Below, piece by piece: positions 5,228 through 10,013 of a stretch of 10,013 bases of DNA. Origin of the DNA: Pyrodictiaceae archaeon (GTDB taxonomy: Archaea; Thermoproteota; Thermoprotei_A; Sulfolobales; Pyrodictiaceae); assembly GCA_026986935.1 (NCBI GenBank), contig JALSNP010000058.1, positions 1-10,013 on the forward strand, given 5' to 3'. A program made the translations under genes and the position numbers. Every line of letters starts with the position of its first letter. Within the stretch, counting starts at the first letter, position 1. Under the pieces are notes generated by a model. That model had not been told where the DNA came from. It saw only the letters and a list, made by a program, of their open reading frames with translations, and did no database searches.

Positions 5228-5616
5228 ACACGGGCCTAGAGACTCTTAGAGAGAAACTGGTCAAGCTAAGCGAGACACCGCCCGCACAGGCGAGAAGCGC
5301 TGTAGGGGAACTCAAGGTAGTAAAGATATCGTCCACACCATTAGAGCTCTGGGTAGTGATAGGCAGGGAGAGCGACTACCTAGTTATCCGTGGAACCTAT
5401 TGTAGCTGCCCGCACTTCGCTATAAGAGTGGTAGGCAGGGAGTCCCCCACGCCATGTTATCACCTAGTCGCCGTGGAGATGGCCATAAGGCAGAAGCGTT
5501 TCCATGACCTCTCTCTAAGCCTCAGCAAGGACGAGCTAATAGACATAGTCTTAGAGATAATAGCGGGGACGCGCTCCACAACACTTAGAAGGAAACTATA
5601 CATGCTACATGAGTAG
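5191..5616 (+). CDS. Small SWIM zinc-finger protein
   Basis: This 141-residue protein is built around a SWIM zinc finger: C71-x-C73, a 15-residue spacer, then C89-x-H91 (YCSCPHFA ... PCYHLVAVEMA). SWIM fingers bind DNA or protein and occur in recombination partners such as the Sws1/Rad51-paralogue complexes, in transposases and in SWI/SNF proteins. Residues 40-70 form short strands typical of the region before the finger, and the C-terminal ~40 residues look helical (DELIDIVLEIIAG). The ATG lies inside the rpiA end; GGGTGA sits about 11 bases upstream. It shares the transcript with e-MtaB and rpiA, but neither suggests a partner. A role in DNA repair or recombination is possible but not shown; I do not recognise a specific named family. 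Confidence 0.85.
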   Translation: MPKNGKEPSPSIDTGLETLREKLVKLSETPPAQARSAVGELKVVKISSTPLELWVVIGRESDYLVIRGTYCSCPHFAIRVVGRESPTPCYHLVAVEMAIRQKRFHDLSLSLSKDELIDIVLEIIAGTRSTTLRRKLYMLHE

Positions 5617-5624
5617 AGAAAGAG

Positions 5625-5634
5625 GGATAAATAG
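5625..5634 (+). promoter_or_regulatory. TATA-like box for the coiled-coil/DUF373 operon
   Basis: GGATAAATAG follows a purine-rich stretch (AGAAAGAG) right after the SWIM gene stop. Transcription would start near 5655 and leave an unusually long leader of about 75 bases before the TTG at 5731. Confidence 0.45.
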
Positions 5635-5659
5635 ACCCCACATACTCTAAGCGTTCTCG

Positions 5660-5734
5660 GCTAGAGGCGACGGAGGCTAGCTAGACAACCCGGAGGTAAC
5701 TCCCCTAACCAGCTATAGGGTTGGAATGCCTTGA
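5660..5734 (+). promoter_or_regulatory. Structured leader with two candidate stems and a two-codon ORF
   Basis: GCTAG (5660-5664) can pair with CTAGC (5677-5681). GGAG (5692-5695) pairs with CTCC (5700-5703) across a GTAA loop, a GNRA-type tetraloop. AACC (5707-5710) can pair with GGTT (5719-5722) near the start codon. An ATG at 5726 reads Met-Pro-stop, and its TGA overlaps the TTG start of the coiled-coil gene. Stems are short and any regulatory role is inferred. Confidence 0.35.
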
Positions 5735-6633
5735 GCGAATCCGTCGCAATAGAGGAAAAAGAGATAATTGATAGAATGACGCAGCTGCGCGAAGAGATAA
5801 AGAGCCTCAAGGAGCAACGCTACGCGCTCATAGATGATGCGCGTAGGCTTCGTCAGCAACGGAGAAAGCTAATAGATAGAGCAAAGCAGCTACGGGACGA
5901 GATAAAGAGGCTACGTGAAGAGCGGAGAAAACTGGTCGAGAAGATAAGGAGTCTTCGTCAGCAGCGCCGAGAGATACTGGAGAAGCTTAGAAGCGTTGTG
6001 AACGAGTTAGAGGAGCAGAAAAGAGTTGCGGCAGAATATAGGCCCCTAGCTAGGAGGAGCATTAATGCGATAAGGAGGAGGATAGAGGAGCTCGAATGGC
6101 GGCAGCAAACAAGCGTCTTGACACCCGAGGAGGAAAAGGAGATAATTGACGAGATTGTGAGACTCGAGGCTCTGCTTCAAAAAGCTATGGAGGCTAGGAA
6201 GTATCTCCAAGAACTTACGGAGAAACGTGCTGAGCTATACGGTTTGAGGTTGCAGATTAAGAGCATAGGCCAGGAGATAAGAAGTGTGAGCCAGCGAATA
6301 AGTAAAATCGATGAGCGCATTAACGCTATTCGTTCACAACTTGACGAGATAAGCCCACAGATAGATGAACTCAGTAAACAGCTGGAAGAAGTCTCCTCGA
6401 GGATAGAGAGTCTCCGTGAGGCGATAAATAAGAAGGTTCAGGAACTACGCGAGCTTAGTGAAAAACTCCGAGAACTACGGCTTGGTAAAGAGAAGGAGAA
6501 AGCTCTAAAGATATATGAGGAGAGAAAACGTAGAATAGAGGAGAAGCTAAAGAGAGGGGAGCCGCTAACTATTGAGGAACTACGGCTACTCTATGCTGCT
6601 AGCCCGGAGGAGCTAGAGGAAGAATCGGGATGA
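5731..6633 (+). CDS. Long coiled-coil protein, COG1340-like archaeal family
   Basis: This 300-residue protein is almost entirely heptad coiled coil, very rich in Arg, Lys, Glu and Leu, with no Cys and no membrane segment. A break near residues 129-134 (VLTPEE) separates two helical halves. The end IEEKLKRGEPLTIEELRLL (271-289) is typical of the archaeal COG1340 coiled-coil proteins as I know them. Residues 18-52 and 53-87 are two tandem 35-residue repeats (QLREEIKSL / QLRDEIKRL). The start is a TTG; an in-frame stop lies just upstream and the next Met is residue 16. There is no strong SD. The gene overlaps the DUF373 gene by 4 bases (ATGA), so the two are translationally coupled, which suggests a scaffold or partner of that membrane protein. 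Relatives are sometimes misnamed as phosphatases; no enzyme motif is present. Confidence 0.88.
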   Translation: MSESVAIEEKEIIDRMTQLREEIKSLKEQRYALIDDARRLRQQRRKLIDRAKQLRDEIKRLREERRKLVEKIRSLRQQRREILEKLRSVVNELEEQKRVAAEYRPLARRSINAIRRRIEELEWRQQTSVLTPEEEKEIIDEIVRLEALLQKAMEARKYLQELTEKRAELYGLRLQIKSIGQEIRSVSQRISKIDERINAIRSQLDEISPQIDELSKQLEEVSSRIESLREAINKKVQELRELSEKLRELRLGKEKEKALKIYEERKRRIEEKLKRGEPLTIEELRLLYAASPEELEEESG

Positions 6634-7730
6634 GTAAAAAGATACTAGTAGTGGCTGTTGATATAGATGATGATCTTGGACAAGCAGGTATAAGAACCCC
6701 CGTGTTTGGCCGCGAGGCTGTCCTAGAGGCGGCTACTCGCTTCGCTCTATACGATCCAGAGGACTCTGATGCAAACACGCTTTTTGCCGCAATAAAGATC
6801 GCTGATGAGATGAGAGAGAAGGGATACGACGCGGAACCAGTAGCCATCGCTGGCTCTCCTCTTGGCGGAGTGGAGGCGGTTATAGAGGCTCGTAAACAGC
6901 TCGAAGAACTCGTTAACAAGTATCACCCGGACGGAGTGATAGTAGTAACTGATGGTTCTGAGGACGAGTCGCTTCTACCCGCCATCTCTTCTATAGTCCC
7001 TATAATGGCTGTGAGACGTATAGTTGTTAAACAGCACAGAGGAGTCGAAGAGACCTATATGTTGTTCATCAAGTATCTCCAGAAAGCATTGACCGAGCCC
7101 CGGTTCGCCCGCCTCTTCCTAGGAGTGCCTGGCATAGTGCTTGTCGTGTTCTCCTCTCTCGCCCTGCTAGGTATGCTTCGCCAAGCTATTCTCGTAGGCC
7201 TCCTAATAGCTGGGGTCGCGATGGTGGTTAGGGGGTTTGATATGGAGGATAAGATAGTCCAGGCCCTGACAGAGACACCGGTCACCATGGTAGCATACTC
7301 GACCGCAGGCGTGACAGCGCTCATAGCCATAGTGCTTATAGTGTCGCAGCTCCACTCCCGTACAGCGTTAACACCGCAACTCTTAGCAAGCCTTGTAAAG
7401 AATGTAACTAGCCTTCTAGGCTTCTCAGCAAGCATAGCGATACTGGGCCACGCTGCATCAAAATTCGTGTCCGGGAAGCTAAGACTATACCGAGAAATAG
7501 TCGCATTAACGATCGTGATAATAGCGGTTATATTACTTGATACGGTCGCGTCCGCTCTCCAACAAATGGAGACCATGTCTGTCTCAGAGTTCATGCAGGC
7601 CCTTGCTTCAAGCGGCTTCGGTCTCTACGCCATAGTATCTGTTGTTGTAGTAGCCCTGGTCTGGCGCGGTGCAAAGGCTCTTGAAGGGCTTATCGCCCAA
7701 ACCTCCTCTCGCGCCTCTGATAAGAAATAA
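6630..7730 (+). CDS. DUF373 family integral membrane protein
   Basis: This 366-residue archaeal membrane protein has no assigned function. Residues 1-155 are a soluble alpha/beta domain starting ILVVAVDIDDDLG (5-17), with an acidic cluster D11/D13/D14/D15. GSPLGG (75-80) and VIVVTDGSEDES (103-114) follow; this Asp-rich layout recalls nucleotide- or metal-binding folds, but the activity is unknown. About six hydrophobic segments follow, near 163-183, 186-204, 220-240, 255-275, 289-310 and 331-348. The tail is short and charged (RASDKK). The ATG overlaps the upstream coiled-coil stop as ATGA. The last 41 bases overlap the convergent uppS-like gene. A link to membrane lipid or envelope work is suggested only by that neighbour. 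Confidence 0.92.
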   Translation: MSKKILVVAVDIDDDLGQAGIRTPVFGREAVLEAATRFALYDPEDSDANTLFAAIKIADEMREKGYDAEPVAIAGSPLGGVEAVIEARKQLEELVNKYHPDGVIVVTDGSEDESLLPAISSIVPIMAVRRIVVKQHRGVEETYMLFIKYLQKALTEPRFARLFLGVPGIVLVVFSSLALLGMLRQAILVGLLIAGVAMVVRGFDMEDKIVQALTETPVTMVAYSTAGVTALIAIVLIVSQLHSRTALTPQLLASLVKNVTSLLGFSASIAILGHAASKFVSGKLRLYREIVALTIVIIAVILLDTVASALQQMETMSVSEFMQALASSGFGLYAIVSVVVVALVWRGAKALEGLIAQTSSRASDKK

Positions 7731-8424
7731 TCGCCTTATAAAGCTCCGCTTCATCAAAATCCGGCCACAACCTCTTGGTGAAGTAGAGCTCGGTGTACGC
7801 TATGTGGTAGAGTAGGAACCCGCTCAGCCTAATCTCGCCCCCCGTCCTTATCAAGAGGTCTGGTTCCGGTAACCACCCTAGGGGCATGAGTTTTCTCAAC
7901 TCATTCTCATCCAGTATAGCTGCCTGGGCCTTCACGGCACGATTAACAGTCTCAACAATCTCCCATCTACCACTATAGCACGTGGCAATGGCTAGAACGT
8001 TTGGCGAATTATTGTACGTGGCTTCATTTATGTAGTTTATCCTATTCACTAACCAGTCTGGTAGCAGGGAGAAGTCTCCAACAAAATAAACTCTGACATC
8101 TCCGCTCCTTACCCTCCTATCCGCTAAGAGCTCGTCAATAGCGTGTGATAATAATCTATGAATAGCGCTAAGCTCTTGCCGCGGTCTTCTCACGCAATTC
8201 TCTCTGGAGAGCGCATAAAAGGTCACATATTTTACTCCTATCTCCCAAAGCAGGTCAAGGGTCCTCTTCGCCACCTTATAGCCCTGATAGTGCCCCATAT
8301 GGGGTGGGAGCTTATGCTGGCGCGCCCAACGCCTATTACCATCAGGTATAATCGCAACGTGTACTGGTAATCGTTCTCTACTTATCCTCCTCCTGAGAAT
8401 CCTTGCCGCGAGACTTCTCAGCAC
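7690..8424 (-). CDS. uppS: cis-Prenyltransferase (undecaprenyl/polyprenyl diphosphate synthase)
   Basis: This 244-residue enzyme condenses isopentenyl diphosphate units in cis to make the long polyprenyl diphosphate used as dolichol-type carrier for N-glycans. Motifs from the GTG start: HVAIIPDGNRRWA (22-34) with the catalytic Asp28, YVTFYALSREN (66-76), IATCYSGRWEIV, and PDLLIRTGGEIRLSGFLLY (188-206), then YTELYFTKRLWPDF. The enzyme acts at the cytoplasmic membrane face. I chose the GTG at 8424 because GGTGA lies 7 bases upstream on the minus strand and the length fits the family. A TTG at 8508 would add 28 polar residues; it lacks a clear ribosome-binding site but has AT-rich sequence (GTTTTTACC, minus strand, 8535-8543) about 27 bases before it, so it cannot be excluded. 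It lies 3' of aIF2-beta on the same strand. Confidence 0.92.
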   Translation of the reverse strand: MLRSLAARILRRRISRERLPVHVAIIPDGNRRWARQHKLPPHMGHYQGYKVAKRTLDLLWEIGVKYVTFYALSRENCVRRPRQELSAIHRLLSHAIDELLADRRVRSGDVRVYFVGDFSLLPDWLVNRINYINEATYNNSPNVLAIATCYSGRWEIVETVNRAVKAQAAILDENELRKLMPLGWLPEPDLLIRTGGEIRLSGFLLYHIAYTELYFTKRLWPDFDEAELYKAIISYQRRERRFGR

Positions 8425-8582
8425 CCCTGATTCACCGTAAGATCCTTTGCCCCCGGGTCTAACCCCTATTGATTCCCATTTCTCTTGCCTAGTAAATGCA
8501 TTATTCAAGTAAAAGGTGTAGAACCGACCAGGGAGGTAAAAACACGCTCTAGTCTACTACGGCTTATTATCGTTGTCTTACA

Positions 8583-9038
8583 CTAGAGTGGTGGAACGGG
8601 CTGCTCTGCGCCACAGGCCTCACAGACGAGTACCCAGGCCTTACCTCTCTTCTCTAGCCGTGTGTCAGGCGCTCCACACGTCGGGCATATGACGTAGGTT
8701 TTCACGAATCTCTGTAGGAGATTGTTCAGCGTGGCGGTCGAGACTTTAACATTTATGGTTAACATGCCGTTTTCTTCATCGTAGTTACCGCTTGCTCCTA
8801 GTTCGCGTAGAAGATACCTCATTACTATTCTCGGGTCTCTTCTCATTACATCGGTTATTTGCTTAAAGTTCCTTATAATAGTCTTGTTCCCGACACGCTC
8901 GACAACGAGTCTTGGCAGCTCGAATCTTGATGCTTTAGCTGTTTTTGCTGGTAAGCGCTCATAGAGCCTTCTCAGCAAGTAGTCATAGTCGTAGAGTATT
9001 TTCACAGCCTCGTTTCGCTCTGTGCTCAATCCCTGCAC
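8583..9038 (-). CDS. Translation initiation factor aIF2 beta subunit
   Basis: This 151-residue subunit of the heterotrimeric factor aIF2 brings initiator Met-tRNA to the small ribosomal subunit. The N-terminal helix (YDYDYLLRRLYERLP, 16-30) is the gamma-subunit-binding segment. The alpha/beta core holds NKTIIRNFKQITDVMRRDP (51-69) and VMRYLLRELGASG. The C-terminal zinc ribbon has C118-x2-C121 and C139-x2-C142. Length is normal for the archaeal family. The start is a GTG with CCTTTAAG about 26 bases upstream, predicting a leaderless message. An in-frame TTG three codons later is possible. It diverges from the DUF424 gene across a 79-base gap and is followed by uppS after a 158-base spacer, or 74 bases if the longer uppS start is used. 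Confidence 0.95.
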   Translation of the reverse strand: MQGLSTERNEAVKILYDYDYLLRRLYERLPAKTAKASRFELPRLVVERVGNKTIIRNFKQITDVMRRDPRIVMRYLLRELGASGNYDEENGMLTINVKVSTATLNNLLQRFVKTYVICPTCGAPDTRLEKRGKAWVLVCEACGAEQPVPPL

Positions 9039-9057
9039 CCTTCTAACACGTCAAGTA

Positions 9058-9065
9058 CTTAAAGG
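9058..9065 (-). promoter_or_regulatory. TATA-like box for aIF2-beta
   Basis: On the minus strand this reads CCTTTAAG. Its centre is about 24-26 bases before the GTG at 9038, so transcription should start at or next to the start codon. Confidence 0.55.
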
Positions 9066-9072
9066 ATTAATA

Positions 9073-9078
9073 TTTATA
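9073..9078 (+). promoter_or_regulatory. TATA-like box for the DUF424 gene
   Basis: TTTATA lies in the AT-rich tract ATTAATATTTATAG. Transcription would start near 9101, leaving a short leader with GAAGAAGAGG just before the ATG at 9118. It lies only 8 bases from the oppositely directed aIF2-beta box. Confidence 0.5.
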
Positions 9079-9117
9079 GATGGCTGTTGCTAAGCGCTTA
9101 GATATGGAAGAAGAGGC

Positions 9118-9432
9118 ATGTCCGGCGAGCCAATGGTCTATATGAAGATCTATGAGACCCGGGGAGAGAAGCTAATAGCGATCTGCGACGAGGAACTGAT
9201 CGGGAGAGTGTTTAGGGATGGGAGCCTAGTGCTAAGGGTTGATGAGGAGTTCTACAAGGGTCTTCTCATACCGTTGAGCGTTGCCATGGAGCGGGCAGAG
9301 GAGGCCACAATACTGAACCTGGTGGGCGAGAACACGGTTAACGCGGCGATCAAGAAGGGGCTAGTGCACCCTGACGCCGTGATAAGAATTGCTGGAATCC
9401 CGCATGCGCAGTCGGTAAAGATTCTCTACTAG
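9118..9432 (+). CDS. DUF424 family protein
   Basis: This small (104-residue) archaeal protein belongs to DUF424 (COG2412), whose function is unknown. Family features seen: KIYETRGEKLIAICDEELIG (10-29), the central FRDGSLVLRVDEEFYKG, a block ILNLVGENTVNAAIKKG (65-81) and the ending IRIAGIPHAQSVKILY. It is soluble with no membrane segment or Cys cluster (one Cys, C23). DUF424 genes are recurrent neighbours of aIF2-beta genes in archaea, and here they share a divergent promoter region, which hints at a translation-linked role. An ATG five codons later (9133) is a possible alternative start. The last 83 bases run antisense to the end of the neighbouring minus-strand gene. Confidence 0.9.
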   Translation: MSGEPMVYMKIYETRGEKLIAICDEELIGRVFRDGSLVLRVDEEFYKGLLIPLSVAMERAEEATILNLVGENTVNAAIKKGLVHPDAVIRIAGIPHAQSVKILY

Positions 9433-9772
9433 GCATCCTACTCCTATTAGTCTCGTTTCCATAGAGTATGCTTAGTGGGTTCTGTCCATACCATTCACTA
9501 TATATGGTTTCTCTGAGCAGTTTCTCTACAAAGACGGCTCGGTTGTGCCCAAGGCCTAGAACGTGTTCCACATATTCGTGCATGAAGCTCTCATCTAGAA
9601 ACCATACAGTTTCTTCCTCTATTTGCACCCATCTAATGTTAATGAAGATCTTATTATCCTTAAACCACGCGGCACCATCATCCTCTCTTGCAACTATCTC
9701 GACTTCAGTCACCTCGGGGCCACCGCGGTGTATACCTCTGCGGCCGGGGTTTAAAACACGTTTAGAAACCAT
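9350..9772 (-). CDS. Unrecognised small protein with an H-E-x2-E-H-x5-H motif
   Basis: I do not recognise the family of this 140-residue protein. The N-terminal half is basic, then strand-like (VTEVEIVARE; NKIFINIRWVQIEEETVWFL). The centre is a helix carrying H65-E66-Y-V-E69-H70 followed by GLGH76, a spacing that could bind a metal. It resembles, but is not, the zincin HEXXH motif: there are three residues, not two, between E66 and H70. Residues 80-106 continue helical (FVEKLLRETIYSEWYG). The tail from about 113 is polar, low in conservation signals, and is the part that overlaps DUF424, so it could be variable. The ATG at 9772 has CTTAATTAA centred about 23 bases upstream, fitting a leaderless message. 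Reality is supported by that promoter and by protein-like composition; a metal-binding or hydrolase role is only a guess. Confidence 0.68.
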   Translation of the reverse strand: MVSKRVLNPGRRGIHRGGPEVTEVEIVAREDDGAAWFKDNKIFINIRWVQIEEETVWFLDESFMHEYVEHVLGLGHNRAVFVEKLLRETIYSEWYGQNPLSILYGNETNRSRMPSRESLPTAHAGFQQFLSRRQGALAPS

Positions 9773-9790
9773 GATCTTCCAATGGAATAG

Positions 9791-9799
9791 TTAATTAAG
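9791..9799 (-). promoter_or_regulatory. TATA-like box for the unrecognised His-motif gene
   Basis: On the minus strand this reads CTTAATTAA. Its centre lies about 23 bases before the ATG at 9772, giving a near-leaderless transcript. Confidence 0.45.
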
Positions 9800-9844
9800 T
9801 TGGGGATTAGCATTGTTTGCGGGACTCGGGGCAGCGCGTAGGGT

Positions 9845-9874
9845 ACAACGTTGTTAGAAATTATTTCTAGAAAT
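9845..9874. repeat. Palindrome cluster, candidate operator
   Basis: ACAACGTTGT (9845-9854) is a perfect 10-base palindrome. One base later come three alternating copies of one hexamer: AGAAAT (9856-9861), ATTTCT (9863-9868) and AGAAAT (9869-9874). Together they form a 13-base palindrome with a central T and an overlapping perfect 12-base palindrome (ATTTCTAGAAAT). The cluster lies about 75-100 bases upstream of the minus-strand start at 9772. The symmetry is plain; binding by a dimeric regulator is inferred. Confidence 0.5.
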
Positions 9875-10013
9875 AGGGTATAGTGCTTTCAACATATCTG
9901 CTTCTGTGGGGCAATACTCTCTTCTTTTCCTCTTAGTTCTCACCTAAGCCGAGACTATTGCTACGAGGTGCTAGTTATTTCTACCCGTGAGTATTACTCT
10001 ATGCTCGGAGATA

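Larger units (their letters stand above)
9773..10013. other. Right-hand non-coding stretch
   Basis: No reading frame with a credible start and protein-like composition covers these 241 bases, which end at the window edge. The stretch holds the TATA-like box for the minus-strand gene and the palindrome cluster. It then has a pyrimidine-rich plus-strand segment (about 9907-9943: CTCTCTTCTTTTCCTCTTAG and on). A gene whose body lies right of the window could have its upstream region here, but no start is visible. Confidence 0.5.

Noticed and set aside
5635..5730. C/D-box or H/ACA guide RNA in the leader region
   Set aside because: I found no convincing RTGATGA/CTGA box pair and no ACA-tailed hairpins; stems are short.
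7055..7594. Minus-strand open frame of 179 codons opposite DUF373
   Set aside because: It mirrors the membrane-helix region of DUF373 and has no motif or ribosome-binding site of its own.
9565..9580. Reading the His motif as a true HEXXH zinc protease site
   Set aside because: The sequence is H-E-Y-V-E-H, one residue too long for HEXXH and not the inverted HXXEH, so a protease call is not justified.
9468..9794. Plus-strand open frame of 108 codons opposite the His-motif gene
   Set aside because: It is Ser/Thr/Leu-rich with no recognisable motif, while the minus frame has protein-like composition and a better-placed promoter. Both calls are less certain here than elsewhere.

Overview
The window looks like chromosomal DNA of a hyperthermophilic crenarchaeon, probably Desulfurococcales (Pyrodictium/Hyperthermus-like). 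This is inferred from archaeal and crenarchaeal families (aIF2-beta, archaeal e-MtaB, DUF424, DUF373, a COG1340-type coiled-coil protein, DUF134, DUF5320-like proteins). Supporting features are short AT-rich TATA-like boxes about 25 bases before several starts, GGTG(A) ribosome-binding sites, frequent TTG/GTG starts, and heavy use of AGG/AGA and ATA codons. No database search was possible, so family names come from motifs recognised by eye.

Layout, left to right. Bases 1-52 are the 3' half of a type II tRNA, probably tRNA-Ser. After an AT-rich gap comes a tandem universal stress protein (209-1033). A small cluster follows: two short aromatic-rich proteins that together resemble one DUF5320 protein (1126-1377 and 1421-1681), a DUF134 helix-turn-helix regulator (1789-2127), and a MoaD/ThiS-like ubiquitin-fold protein (2224-2496). 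Facing it is a membrane-anchored PEBP-family protein (2493-3104, minus). Diverging from that is a tightly overlapping trio: the tRNA methylthiotransferase e-MtaB (3184-4497), ribose-5-phosphate isomerase A (4475-5227) and a small SWIM zinc-finger protein (5191-5616). A structured leader then precedes a two-gene operon of a long coiled-coil protein (5731-6633) and a DUF373 membrane protein (6630-7730). On the minus strand lie a cis-prenyltransferase (UppS-like, 7690-8424) and aIF2-beta (8583-9038). DUF424 (9118-9432, plus) diverges from aIF2-beta. An unrecognised protein with a His/Glu metal-site-like motif (9350-9772, minus) overlaps the DUF424 tail. The last ~240 bases hold its promoter and a cluster of palindromes but no gene that I can support.

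Functionally this is mostly housekeeping: translation (tRNA, aIF2-beta, e-MtaB), central metabolism (RpiA) and polyprenyl lipid synthesis (UppS). Several archaeal proteins of unknown role are interleaved. The parts most worth attention are the split DUF5320-like pair with its SD-hiding hairpin, the coiled-coil/DUF373 operon next to uppS, the palindrome cluster upstream of the unknown His-rich protein, and the fact that all three convergent gene pairs overlap at their 3' ends. I saw no mobile element, CRISPR array or phage gene.
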